Assembly: GCF_016889805.1 (NCBI RefSeq)
Contig: NZ_CP069535.1
Location: 2,604,001 to 2,668,000 of the forward strand
From: Rhodanobacter sp. FDAARGOS 1247
Lineage (GTDB): Bacteria; Pseudomonadota; Gammaproteobacteria; Xanthomonadales; Rhodanobacteraceae
Length of the DNA: 64,000 bases
Direction of reading: 5' to 3'
Shown: in pieces, positions 18,174-26,742 of the stretch
How positions within the stretch are numbered: position 1 is the first letter of the stretch
Layout: every line of letters begins with the position of its first letter
The notes under the pieces: generated by a model
What the model was told of the DNA's origin: nothing
What the model saw: only the letters and a program-made list of their open reading frames with translations
Databases searched by the model: none
Translations under genes and position numbers: made by a program

Positions 18174-19157
18174 TTGGACAGAATCGACGTTGTCTTGATC
18201 GGCGCGGGCCGCATGGGCCAGGTGCACGGGCCCAATGCCGCCCGTCACCCGGGCCTGCGCCTGAAGTACGTGGTGGATCCCCGCGTCGAGGCCGCGGGCT
18301 TCGCCGCCCTGCACGGCGCCAGCATGGTCAGCCTGGAACAGGCGCTGGCCGATCCCTCGATCGGCGGCGTGCTGATCTGCAGCTCGACCGACCAGCACCT
18401 GGGCCACGCGCTGGCGGCGGTCGAGGCGGGCAAGGCGGTGTTCTGCGAGAAGCCGATCGATCTGGATCTGGAAAAGGTGCGGGCGGCGCAGTCGCGCTTC
18501 GCCGGCGCCCGCTTCCTGCTCGGCTTCAACCGGCGCTTCGATCCGCAGTTTGCGCGACTGAAGCAGCAGCTGGACGCGGGCGCGATCGGCCGGTTGGAAA
18601 CCCTGCACCTGGTCAACCACGACCCGGCCTCGCCGCCGGCGGGCTTCATTCCCACCAGCGGCGGCCTGTTCAAGGACTTCACCATCCACGACCTGGACAT
18701 GGCGCGCTGGCTGATGGGCGAGGAGCCGGTCGAAGTGTTCGCCAGCGCCAGTTGCCTGGTCGACCCGGAGATCGGCCGCCAGGGCGACGTCGACACCGCC
18801 CGCTGCGTGCTGAAGACCGCCAGCGGCCGGCTGTGCGTGATCTCCAACACGCGCCGCAGCGGTTACGGTTACGACCAGCGCATCGAGGCGTTCGGCTCGA
18901 CCGGCATGATCCGCGCCGACAACGTGGCGCAGGACACCGTGCACACGCTGACCGAGGCCGGCAGCTGCGGTGCGCCGATCATGCCCGCCTTCGCCGAGCG
19001 CTACCGCGAGGCCTATCGCGCCCAGATCGACCACTTCGCCGACGTGGTGCACGGCCGTGCCGTTTCGCGCACCGATTATGCCGACGGCGTGGCCGCGCTG
19101 ATCCTGGCCGAGGCCTGCGCATGGTCCGCGCAGCACGAACAAGTCTTCACCCTCTGA
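18174..19157 (+). CDS. iolG: inositol 2-dehydrogenase (Gfo/Idh/MocA family), first copy
   Basis: A 327-residue NAD-dependent dehydrogenase that oxidises inositol to 2-keto-inositol. GAGRMG at residues 10-15 binds NAD; Lys93 of CEKP, Asp168 and His172 (DFTIH) match the catalytic Lys, Asp and His of Bacillus IDH. I place the start at a TTG (18174) because GGGGGAG lies seven bases upstream and because the only in-frame ATG (18075) would put the operator-like palindrome at 18121-18140 inside the gene. It is followed after 13 bases by a second, clearly related copy. Confidence 0.9.
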   Translation: MDRIDVVLIGAGRMGQVHGPNAARHPGLRLKYVVDPRVEAAGFAALHGASMVSLEQALADPSIGGVLICSSTDQHLGHALAAVEAGKAVFCEKPIDLDLEKVRAAQSRFAGARFLLGFNRRFDPQFARLKQQLDAGAIGRLETLHLVNHDPASPPAGFIPTSGGLFKDFTIHDLDMARWLMGEEPVEVFASASCLVDPEIGRQGDVDTARCVLKTASGRLCVISNTRRSGYGYDQRIEAFGSTGMIRADNVAQDTVHTLTEAGSCGAPIMPAFAERYREAYRAQIDHFADVVHGRAVSRTDYADGVAALILAEACAWSAQHEQVFTL

Positions 19158-19170
19158 GCGAGACACGATC

Positions 19171-20148
19171 ATGCACAAAGTCGTCATAGTCGGAGCCGGC
19201 CGCATCGGTCGCATCCATGCCCGCAACGCCGCCCTGCATCCACGCATCGAACTGGCCGGCGTGATCGACGCGATCGACGCGTCGGCGCAGGCGCTTGCCG
19301 CGGAGTGGAATGCCCCGGTCACCACCCTCGACGCCGCGCTGGCCGATGCATCGGTCCGCGGCGTGATCATCGCCAGCTCCACCGACACCCACCTGGACTA
19401 CTGCGTGCGCGCTGCCGCCGCCGGCAAGGCGATCTTCTGCGAGAAACCCATCGACCAGGACCTGGCCCGCGCCCGCGGCGCGGCGGCGAAGCTGTCCGGC
19501 GCCAACCTGCTGCTGGCCTTCAACCGGCGTTTCGATCCGAACTTCCGGGCATTGAAGGCGCGCCTGGACAGCGGCCGGATCGGCACGATCGAAAGCCTGC
19601 AGATCACCTCGAACGATCCCGCGCCGCCGCCGCCGTCCTACGTCGCCGTGTCCGGCGGCCTGTTCAAGGACATGGCGATCCACGACTTCGACATGGCCCG
19701 CTGGCTGCTCGGCGAGGAACCGGTCCAGGTCTATGCCGCCGGCAGTTGCCTGGTCGACCCGGTGATCGGCGAACTGGGCGACGTGGACACCGCGCGCACG
19801 CTGCTGAAAACCGCCTCGGGCAGGCTCTGCGTGATCTCCAACAGCCGCCGCAGCGGTTTCGGCTACGACCAGCGCATCGAGGCCTTCGCCTCCGGCGGCA
19901 TGGTGCGGGCGGACAACGTGCTGGAGAGCACCACCCAGGTCTGCACCGAGGCCGGCGTCGCCAGCGACCGCCTGCAGAATTTCTTTCTCGACCGCTACGC
20001 CGAGGCCTATCGCAGCGAGATGGAGCACTTCGCCGACATGCTGGACGGCACGCGTGCCGCGGTCGGCTATGCCGACGGCGTGGCGGCGCTGGCGCTGGCC
20101 GAGGCGGCCAGTGAATCGGTACGCTCGGGCGCGCCGGTCAGGCTCTGA
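19171..20148 (+). CDS. iolG: inositol 2-dehydrogenase (Gfo/Idh/MocA family), second copy
   Basis: A 325-residue paralogue of the preceding gene. GAGRIG at residues 8-13, Lys92 (CEKP), Asp167 and His171 (DMAIH) keep the catalytic set. The two proteins share long stretches such as SGGLFKD, HD.DMARWL and RRSG.GYDQRIEAF, so they arose by tandem duplication but have diverged. They may use different inositol isomers (myo, scyllo, D-chiro) or form pathway-specific pairs; sequence alone does not decide. Followed by a strong hairpin at 20156-20186. Confidence 0.9.
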   Translation: MHKVVIVGAGRIGRIHARNAALHPRIELAGVIDAIDASAQALAAEWNAPVTTLDAALADASVRGVIIASSTDTHLDYCVRAAAAGKAIFCEKPIDQDLARARGAAAKLSGANLLLAFNRRFDPNFRALKARLDSGRIGTIESLQITSNDPAPPPPSYVAVSGGLFKDMAIHDFDMARWLLGEEPVQVYAAGSCLVDPVIGELGDVDTARTLLKTASGRLCVISNSRRSGFGYDQRIEAFASGGMVRADNVLESTTQVCTEAGVASDRLQNFFLDRYAEAYRSEMEHFADMLDGTRAAVGYADGVAALALAEAASESVRSGAPVRL

Positions 20149-20155
20149 ATGAAGC

Positions 20156-20186
20156 GATGGCGGCGACCATCACGGTCGCCGCCATC
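20156..20186. terminator. hairpin between iolG2 and the acid phosphatase gene
   Basis: GATGGCGGCGACC and GGTCGCCGCCATC form a perfect 13-bp stem with a 5-base loop between two convergent genes. No T-run follows on either side, so it may need Rho or act as an mRNA end stabiliser. Confidence 0.7.
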
Positions 20187-20205
20187 ATGTTCCAGGCGGT
20201 CTTGA

Positions 20206-21525
20206 TCAGGGCAGCACGGGGCGGCGCAGCACCGGGACCAGCTTGTCCTTCACGATCTTCTCGAAATCCGCCAGCGGGCAGCGCTCCGCGCACCCCGGAA
20301 TCGGGATGTACTGGTACGAGGCCGGATTGCCGGCGTCGAGCTTCTGCAGCTCGCGCACCTGGTCCATCGTCTGCGAGCGGTAGAACGCACGGACGAACTG
20401 CGCGCCCGACGGATCGGCCAGCACCTCGAAACCGATCGCGCCGCCCGGCGGCGGATCGTCGCTGGGATAGCTGGGCACCTGCCAGTGCAGGTCGAGCATG
20501 CCGCCCAGGTCGGCAATGTTGGTGTCGTGCCCCACCAGCACCGTCAGCTTCGCGCCGTGCTCCACCGCCGCCAGCATGCGTGCGGCCAATGGCGTGGCGG
20601 CGCGGGCCGCCACGTAGGGCGCGCGGCCTTCGTAGCGGAATTTCAGCGCGTGGAATTTCAGCAGGGTGGAAATCTGCTCACGGGTGAGGTGCCCCCAGGC
20701 GACGTCCTTCATCGGCTTCCCTTCGAGGTATTCGAGCAGGAAGGTCTGGCTGGCGGTGGAGGCGACGCCGAACGGATTGCCCACGCCGGGGCGATCACCG
20801 TCCTTGTGCTCCAGCCCGGCCGGCATCTTCGAGATGTCGCAAGCTGCGGCGGGCGCGCAGCCCATCGCCTGGTTGAGCAGGGCGAACAACGGCGCCTGCG
20901 CCTGCACTTCCGCCGCCATGCCACCGGCGGGCATCAGCGCCTGCACGGCCTTCAGCGCGGCATCGGCATCGATCGCCACCGCCCGCGTATCCAGCGGATG
21001 GAATTCCACGTCGTCGCGCTTGTCGGCCGGGAACGCGACGTTGATGCCGCAATCGGGAGCCATGCCTTCGACCAGCGCCCGTGCGGTGGCCTGGGTGCGC
21101 GACTTCGCGCTGGCGGCGACCTCGACGTCTCCGTTCGCCGGACAGCCGGTGGCCGGCAGCAGGCCGCGGGCGGCCCAGTTGATGCGATCCCACTGGCCGA
21201 GCAGGCGCACCGCGTCGCGGCCGTGCCCGGTCAGCTCGCCGAAGTCGACGTCCCATTGCGGCCACGGCGACGGGTTGGTGCCGGCCGGTGTGACCTGCTG
21301 CTTGGTCGGCGGCCTGACGCCGTGGCGCATCAGCATCACCACCCGTTGCAGCTTCAGCTCGACTGGCTGCGCGACGGCCGATGTCGCGGCCGACGCCGGC
21401 GTGGACGACTGCGCGTCCGATGCGCGCGTGCACCCGCCCATGCTCATCGAGAACACCGCCAGCGGAATGCCGGCGAGCAGCCTCAGCGCAAGCGCGGATG
21501 AATTTCTGGAGTGCTTCAGTTGCAT
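20206..21525 (-). CDS. histidine acid phosphatase (AppA-like phytase / glucose-1-phosphatase group)
   Basis: A 439-residue exported phosphomonoesterase. RHGVRPPT at residues 67-74 holds the nucleophilic His68 and phosphate-binding arginines; GHDTN (His333, Asp334) is the proton donor motif. The N-terminus is a signal peptide with a lipobox-like SMGGC, so Cys32 may be lipidated and the enzyme held in the envelope. Enzymes of this group remove several phosphates from phytate and can go down to inositol monophosphate. The ATG at 21525 has GAGGAG eight bases upstream; the ATG at 21531 is too close. It lies on the same strand as the TonB-dependent receptor but after that gene's terminator. Confidence 0.88.
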   Translation of the reverse strand: MQLKHSRNSSALALRLLAGIPLAVFSMSMGGCTRASDAQSSTPASAATSAVAQPVELKLQRVVMLMRHGVRPPTKQQVTPAGTNPSPWPQWDVDFGELTGHGRDAVRLLGQWDRINWAARGLLPATGCPANGDVEVAASAKSRTQATARALVEGMAPDCGINVAFPADKRDDVEFHPLDTRAVAIDADAALKAVQALMPAGGMAAEVQAQAPLFALLNQAMGCAPAAACDISKMPAGLEHKDGDRPGVGNPFGVASTASQTFLLEYLEGKPMKDVAWGHLTREQISTLLKFHALKFRYEGRAPYVAARAATPLAARMLAAVEHGAKLTVLVGHDTNIADLGGMLDLHWQVPSYPSDDPPPGGAIGFEVLADPSGAQFVRAFYRSQTMDQVRELQKLDAGNPASYQYIPIPGCAERCPLADFEKIVKDKLVPVLRRPVLP

Positions 21526-21565
21526 GTTCATTGCTCCTCGCAAACCGGACCTTGCCATGTTGCTC

Positions 21566-21598
21566 AAAAAAACGGCGATCCCGGGGAGAGGATCGCCG
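21566..21598 (-). terminator. intrinsic terminator of the TonB-dependent receptor gene
   Basis: On the minus strand a perfect 9-bp G+C-rich stem (CGGCGATCC / GGATCGCCG, 8-base loop) is followed by seven T residues. This is the clearest Rho-independent terminator in the window and separates the receptor from the acid phosphatase. Confidence 0.9.
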
Positions 21599-21628
21599 CC
21601 AGACACCGTGGGGACGGAATTCGAAGGC

Positions 21629-24091
21629 TCAGAACACGGCGCGCAGCGTGAGCGACCAGCGTGGCGACGAGCACTCGCGCTCGAGCTCCATGAAGTCGAC
21701 GTTGTACGCCCGGTTGTTGGCCATCATCTCGGTGGCGTCGTCACCGGCGAAATCCTGTTCCAGCTGTTCGCTGCACGAGTCGAGCAGGTTGTTGCCGGTC
21801 AGGCGCAGCACGAACGACTTGCCGAGGCGCTTTTCCAGGAACACCTCCAGATTGCCGCCGTAGCTGGTGCTCTGCATTTCGCCGGGCGAATTGTGCTGGT
21901 AGGACGGCCCCTGCTTCTGGTAGCTGGCGCCGAAGCTGGCCTTCCACGCGGGAATGTCCTGGGTCACGCCGACGTTGTAGACGAACGACGGCTGGTCGTC
22001 GACGGTCACGTCGCGGCCGGTGATCGGGTTGAGCCGCTTGGAGAACAGCCGGGTGTAGTTGCCGAAGATGCCGGTGTTGGGCATGCCCAGCGCGCTCAGC
22101 GGCATCGACATGTCGAACTCCACGCCGCGGACCTTGGCGCTGCCGATGTTCTGGAACGTGTACAGGCCACCGGGGAAATCGTCCGGGTCCTGGCCGGCAT
22201 CGGTGACCGGTCGCGTGGTGCGGACCATGCCGATCAGGTCGGAGATGTTGCGCTGGAACAGGTTGACGCCAACGATGCCGCTCTTGCCGATGCTGTGCTC
22301 GTAACCCAGGTCGAAGCCCAGCGAGCGCTCCATCTTCAGGTCCGGGTTGCCGATCGTCACGTCCCACTCGCCCGGCGATTCCAGGGTCACCGACGGCACC
22401 AGCTGCTCGACGCTGGGACGACGCACGGTGCGCGCCACGCTGAAACGCAGCTGGTCGGCATCGGTCAGTTTCCACTGCAGGTGCGACGACGGGTTGAGCA
22501 TGAACTCGTGGCTGTCGGCGTGACCGGTGGTCTGCGCGTCCTGCACGTAGTTGACGTAGTTGGTGGTGACGTAGTCCTGCTTCGTCCGGGTCTTTTCGCC
22601 GCGCACGCCGGTAGTGAGGGTGAACGTCGGGCTGAATTCCCAGTCCACCGTGGCGTAGGTGTCGAAGCGGTCTTCCTTGTAATCGAACCGCCCTTCGGTG
22701 CCCTTCTGGGTCGACTTGCTCAGGCCCGAGAGCTCCGATTCGGTATAGGTGCGGTCCTTGTTCTTGACCTGCACGCCCACCTTCAGCGTCGCCGCGTCGA
22801 GACCCATCGAGCTGGCAAGATCCGGCATGCGCCGCGTGATGGAGGCATCGGCCATCCAGTTCTTGTCATCGGCCGCCGTGCCCTTGTTCTTGTCCCGGGT
22901 ATCCGGCGTGTCCTTGAAGTAGTGCTTGACCTCGCTGCCCTTGGTGCTGTTGCGGCCCAGGTAGGCCTCGAAATCGGTGCGGTCGTTGAACGAGGTGTTG
23001 AACAGCGCGGACAGGCCGTAGCTGTCCTCGTCGATCGGCGTGTTCTCGAACTTCAGTTCCGGATTGGCCAGGTCGAGGCCGCCGACGCTGCCATCGCCCT
23101 CGTAGGTCCGGGTGTTCTCGTATTCGGTGCGGCGGGTCTTGATCGCGAAGGCATCCAGCCGCAGGCTGGAGACATCGGACATGCGCCAGGTCACGTCGCC
23201 GTTGAAGGACAAGTCCTTCGACTCGCGCTCGTCGCCCTGCTCTTCGCGCCCGGTCGCCCGCGACTTGCTGATGTCGTCCCAGCTCTGCAGGCCGCGACCG
23301 TTGCTGCCGGCGGCTACCGCATCGCTGAAGCCGACCGTGTCGCCGTCGACCACTTCCTGGATCGCATGCTTCTCGTTGAAGCGCTTCTGCGCATCCACGG
23401 TCAGCGAATAGAACACCGTGTTCGCGTCGTTGCGGCCGGACCAGGACACGGCCGCATTCGGGCGGATCCGGCCGGTCTTCTTGTCCCAGGTTTCGCCGAC
23501 GCGGACGATGACGCCGGGCGGCAAGGTCGCGCCGTCCTTGAGGATGATGTTGATGGTGCCGCCCACGCCCTGGCTGTCGAAGTCGGCCGATGGCGAACGG
23601 ACGATCTCGATGCGATCGATGATCTCGGCGGGGATGCGGTCGACGGCGACCGAACGGTCATTGCCGATGCCGGGCACGGCGCGGCCGTTGACCAGGATCT
23701 GCGTATAGCCGTTGCCCAGGCCGCGCATTTCCGGCGCCACCGATTCACCGACGTCGCCGACGAAGGCCACGCCCGGTACGCGACGCAGCTGGTCGCCCAC
23801 CGAGACCGGCTCGAACTTGGCGAAGAACTGCTGGTCGTAGACCAGCACCGGCGCCGGCACATCGATGTGGCTGCGATAACCGATGTTGCCGGTGACCACC
23901 ATCGCCTGCAGGTCGATGGCCTCCTGCTTCTTCTTGTCATCCGCCTGCGCGGCGGCCTGATCGCCACCGCCAGCCTGGACGCCCGTAGCCGGCTGGGCGG
24001 CCTCCTGCGCAAACACCAGGCTCGGCGTAGCCAAGGCGCAACCGCTCAACAGTAGTGCCGCCTGCAACGCATTTCGACGAAAAGTGTGCAT
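21629..24091 (-). CDS. TonB-dependent outer-membrane receptor, phytase-linked
   Basis: An 820-residue receptor. A signal peptide (about 1-28, ending LVFAQ) is followed by a Q/A/D-rich stretch and a TonB-box-like segment before VVTGN. The plug domain (about 70-190) contains LRRVPGVAFVGDVGES, NGYTQILVNGRAVPG and DRIEIVRSPSADFDSQGVGGTINI. The remaining 600 residues form the 22-strand barrel and end in an aromatic residue (LRAVF). The divergent neighbour is a beta-propeller phytase; pairing of such phytases with TonB-dependent receptors is known in Proteobacteria. Phytate, a lower inositol phosphate, or their metal complexes are the likely ligands. No FecR-like signalling extension is seen. Confidence 0.9.
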   Translation of the reverse strand: MHTFRRNALQAALLLSGCALATPSLVFAQEAAQPATGVQAGGGDQAAAQADDKKKQEAIDLQAMVVTGNIGYRSHIDVPAPVLVYDQQFFAKFEPVSVGDQLRRVPGVAFVGDVGESVAPEMRGLGNGYTQILVNGRAVPGIGNDRSVAVDRIPAEIIDRIEIVRSPSADFDSQGVGGTINIILKDGATLPPGVIVRVGETWDKKTGRIRPNAAVSWSGRNDANTVFYSLTVDAQKRFNEKHAIQEVVDGDTVGFSDAVAAGSNGRGLQSWDDISKSRATGREEQGDERESKDLSFNGDVTWRMSDVSSLRLDAFAIKTRRTEYENTRTYEGDGSVGGLDLANPELKFENTPIDEDSYGLSALFNTSFNDRTDFEAYLGRNSTKGSEVKHYFKDTPDTRDKNKGTAADDKNWMADASITRRMPDLASSMGLDAATLKVGVQVKNKDRTYTESELSGLSKSTQKGTEGRFDYKEDRFDTYATVDWEFSPTFTLTTGVRGEKTRTKQDYVTTNYVNYVQDAQTTGHADSHEFMLNPSSHLQWKLTDADQLRFSVARTVRRPSVEQLVPSVTLESPGEWDVTIGNPDLKMERSLGFDLGYEHSIGKSGIVGVNLFQRNISDLIGMVRTTRPVTDAGQDPDDFPGGLYTFQNIGSAKVRGVEFDMSMPLSALGMPNTGIFGNYTRLFSKRLNPITGRDVTVDDQPSFVYNVGVTQDIPAWKASFGASYQKQGPSYQHNSPGEMQSTSYGGNLEVFLEKRLGKSFVLRLTGNNLLDSCSEQLEQDFAGDDATEMMANNRAYNVDFMELERECSSPRWSLTLRAVF

Positions 24092-24165
24092 GGATCATCT
24101 ACCCCCAAAGATTTGGCCACCCTCCCCTGCGACCCCCGCGGCGAAGTGCTGGCAATCCGAGAATA

Positions 24166-24204
24166 CGAACAAACATTCTAAAATGCAACACGTTTAGAAT
24201 GTTT
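24166..24204. promoter_or_regulatory. operator region between TonB receptor and phytase genes
   Basis: AAACATTCTAAA (24171-24182) and TTTAGAATGTTT (24193-24204) form a perfect 12-bp inverted repeat with a 10-base centre, midway between divergent genes. Overlapping its left arm, GAA (24167) and TTC (24176) are spaced by six bases, the same GAA-N6-TTC form as before iolG1 and the antiporter. Confidence 0.65.
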
Positions 24205-24292
24205 CGTGCAAAAAAGTTTTTGATGCCGTATGGTGGCCGCACGACAGCCAAGACACCGCGCGGGCGCAGCGGCCATCCGAGGAGAAAGGGGA

Positions 24293-26353
24293 ATGAAAAC
24301 ACTGCTTCTTTACAGCGTCGCGACATCGCTTGCCCTGCTGCCGGCAACCGGAACCGGCAAGTCCGCCGCACGCGACGCCGCCGCGCCGGTGGTGCAGGCA
24401 AGCCTGCAGACCCAGGCCACCAGGAGCGGCAAGACCGACGCCAGCGTGATCGTCACCGGCACATCGCCTTCGGCGGTGCCACACGTGGTCGCCACCGCGG
24501 CGCTGGGCGGGCTGGAGGTCTATGGCGTCGATGGCCAGCGCCAGGCCAGCGTGCCCGCCGGCGAAGTGGCCGGTGTCGATGTCAGCTACGACTTTCCGAT
24601 CGCGGGCAGGCCGCGCACGGTGCTTGCCGCGGTCGACGCCACCGGCAACCGCCTGCGCCTGTTCACCATGGACGGCGGCGTGCCGGTCGAAGCGGGCGCA
24701 CGCGCGATCCCGCTCGGCTTCGCGGTCGAAGGCGTGTGCCTGTTCCGCCAGCGGCTGGACGACGCGCTCTACGCCGTTGCGGTGGGCGACGGCGGCGAAG
24801 TGGATCAGCAGATGATCTACGCCACCGCCGAGGGCAAGCTCGATGCACGCCAGGTGCGGCGGATCAGCCTTCCCTCCAAGCTGAAGCAGTGCACTGCCGA
24901 CGGCGACGGCAACCTGTATGTCGCCGAGCAGGCCGTCGGCATCTGGCACCTCGACGGCAATCCCGAGGCCGACCTGTCCGCCACCCTGGTCGATGCGCCG
25001 CGACTGGGCCACCTCGGCAAGAAGGTCGAAGGCGTGGCCTTGTACGACGGCGGCAAGGGCAGCCGGTGGCTGCTCGCCGCGGACACCTCCGAAGGACGCA
25101 TCAATCTCTACGACCGCGCCGATCACGATGCCTACCTGGGCAGCTTCGCCGTCACGGCACAGGGCAAGCCGCTGGACGGTCCCGGCCCGCTGTTCGCCAC
25201 CAGCGTGGCGCTGGGCGCGAAGCTTCCCCACGGCGTGCTGCTGATCAGCGACGAGGACGGCGGTGCCAACCACAAGGGCGTGTCGATGGCCGACGTCGCC
25301 CGCGCGCTCAAGCTGCAGCCGGGCACGCCGCAGGACCCGCGCGCAGCGGCGAAGCCGCCATTGGCAACCGTCACCGCCCTGGTGGAAACCGTGCCGGTGG
25401 CGAGCTTCGGCGACGCGGCCGACGACCCGGCGATCTGGGCGCATCCCACCGATCCGGCAAAAAGCCTGATCGTGGCCACCGACAAGAAAGCCGGCATGTT
25501 CGTCTACGACATGCAGGGCAAGGTGGTGCAGTTCCGTCCCGACGGCAAGATGAACAACACCGACCTGCGCGACGGCTTTCCGCTGGGCGGCGACAAGGTG
25601 ACCCTGGTCACCGCCAGCGACCGCACGCACAAGTCGGTGGCGATCTACCGGCTCGATCCCGACCGGCGCGAACTGGTGGACGTCGCCGACGGCGTGCAGG
25701 CCACCGGCATGGCCGATCCCTACGGCCTGTGCATGTATCGCAGCCCGAAGAGCGCGAAGACCTACGTGTTCATCAACACCGGCGACGGCCTGATGCGCCA
25801 GTGGGAATTGCTCGACGCCGGCAACGGCCGCGTGCGCATCAAGCAGGTGCGCGAGTTCCGCATGGCCAGCCAGGCCGAGGGCTGCGTCGCCGACGATGCC
25901 AGCGGCGCGCTCTACGTCGGCGAGGAAGACGTGGCCTTGTGGAAGATGGACGCCGAACCGGATGGCGGCAACGCGATGACGGCGATCGACCGCGTCGCCG
26001 ACAACAAGGCGATCAGGGACGACCTCGAAGGCGTCGGCATCTACGACCTGGGCGGCGGCCGCGGCTACATCGTGGTTTCCAGCCAGGGCAACAACACCTA
26101 TGCGGTGTACCGCCGCGAGGGCGATCATGCCTACCTGGGTTCGTTCGCCGTGGTGGCCGATGGTGCCCGCGGCATCGACGGCATCTCCGAGACCGACGGT
26201 CTGGAGGTCACCAGCCGCAACCTCGGCCCCGGCTTCGAGCACGGCGCGATGATCGCCCAGGACGGCCGCAACGTGCTGCCCACGCAGAACCAGAACTACA
26301 AATACGTTCCCTGGGAGTCGATCGCCCGGGCGCTGAAGCTGGAAATGCGCTGA
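24293..26353 (+). CDS. two-domain beta-propeller phytase (3-phytase)
   Basis: A 686-residue secreted phytase with a signal peptide (about 1-22). Residues about 45-345 form an incomplete N-terminal propeller; residues 359-686 are a full catalytic domain of the Bacillus type. Family landmarks include DDPAIWAHP (about 378), DGKMNNTDLRDGFPL (about 417), GLCMYRS, EFRMASQAEGCVADD (527), GEEDVALWKMDAEP, LEGVGIYDLGGGRGYIVVSSQGNNTYAVY, DGISETDGLEV and QNQNYKYVPWE. Acidic residues here bind the Ca ions needed for activity. Such enzymes typically remove alternate phosphates, leaving a trisphosphate, so a second phosphatase is needed downstream; one lies 3 kb away. The ATG follows GGAGAAAGGGGA. Confidence 0.93.
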   Translation: MKTLLLYSVATSLALLPATGTGKSAARDAAAPVVQASLQTQATRSGKTDASVIVTGTSPSAVPHVVATAALGGLEVYGVDGQRQASVPAGEVAGVDVSYDFPIAGRPRTVLAAVDATGNRLRLFTMDGGVPVEAGARAIPLGFAVEGVCLFRQRLDDALYAVAVGDGGEVDQQMIYATAEGKLDARQVRRISLPSKLKQCTADGDGNLYVAEQAVGIWHLDGNPEADLSATLVDAPRLGHLGKKVEGVALYDGGKGSRWLLAADTSEGRINLYDRADHDAYLGSFAVTAQGKPLDGPGPLFATSVALGAKLPHGVLLISDEDGGANHKGVSMADVARALKLQPGTPQDPRAAAKPPLATVTALVETVPVASFGDAADDPAIWAHPTDPAKSLIVATDKKAGMFVYDMQGKVVQFRPDGKMNNTDLRDGFPLGGDKVTLVTASDRTHKSVAIYRLDPDRRELVDVADGVQATGMADPYGLCMYRSPKSAKTYVFINTGDGLMRQWELLDAGNGRVRIKQVREFRMASQAEGCVADDASGALYVGEEDVALWKMDAEPDGGNAMTAIDRVADNKAIRDDLEGVGIYDLGGGRGYIVVSSQGNNTYAVYRREGDHAYLGSFAVVADGARGIDGISETDGLEVTSRNLGPGFEHGAMIAQDGRNVLPTQNQNYKYVPWESIARALKLEMR

Positions 26354-26360
26354 AACTCAC

Positions 26361-26389
26361 AAAGACGGCGGCCTGAGGCCGCCGTCTTT
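26361..26389. terminator. hairpin after the phytase gene
   Basis: AAAGACGGCGGCC and GGCCGCCGTCTTT form a perfect 13-bp stem with a 3-base loop, ending in TTT, eight bases after the phytase stop. A good intrinsic terminator. Confidence 0.85.
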
Positions 26390-26451
26390 GGCATCGGTGC
26401 CGCCAACGAGGCAAACTGCGCGTCTGTCCAGACGACACGCGGAACGCGCCC

Positions 26452-26742
26452 ATGCACGGCGAATACAAGATGCCCGGCGGCAAGCTGGTGGTGATCGACT
26501 TGGAGTTGCATGGCGATCACCTGGCCAAGGTGCAGCTGAGCGGCGACTTCTTCCTGGAGCCGGACGGCGCGCTCGACCTCATCAATCGCGCGCTGGAAGG
26601 CCAGCCCGCGGCGGCCACGGAAGCGGAACTGGCCCGCGCCATCGCCGGCCCGCTCGACAGTGACGTGATGATGTACGGCATTTCGCCCGAGGCGATCGCG
26701 GTCGCCGTGCGCCGCGCCCTGCACAAGGAATCTGCAGCATGA
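26452..26742 (+). CDS. lipoate-protein ligase C-terminal (accessory) domain protein
   Basis: A 96-residue protein matching the small C-terminal domain that in E. coli LplA is fused to the catalytic part. Recognisable features are the start MHGEYKMPGGKLVVIDLELHGD, FFLEPDGALDLINRALEG and MYGISPEAIAVAVRRAL. In Thermoplasma the same domain is a separate subunit (LplB) required for lipoate adenylation. The ATGA overlap with the next gene, the catalytic subunit, shows a true two-gene ligase. The upstream site is weak (GGAA, seven bases). Confidence 0.8.
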   Translation: MHGEYKMPGGKLVVIDLELHGDHLAKVQLSGDFFLEPDGALDLINRALEGQPAAATEAELARAIAGPLDSDVMMYGISPEAIAVAVRRALHKESAA

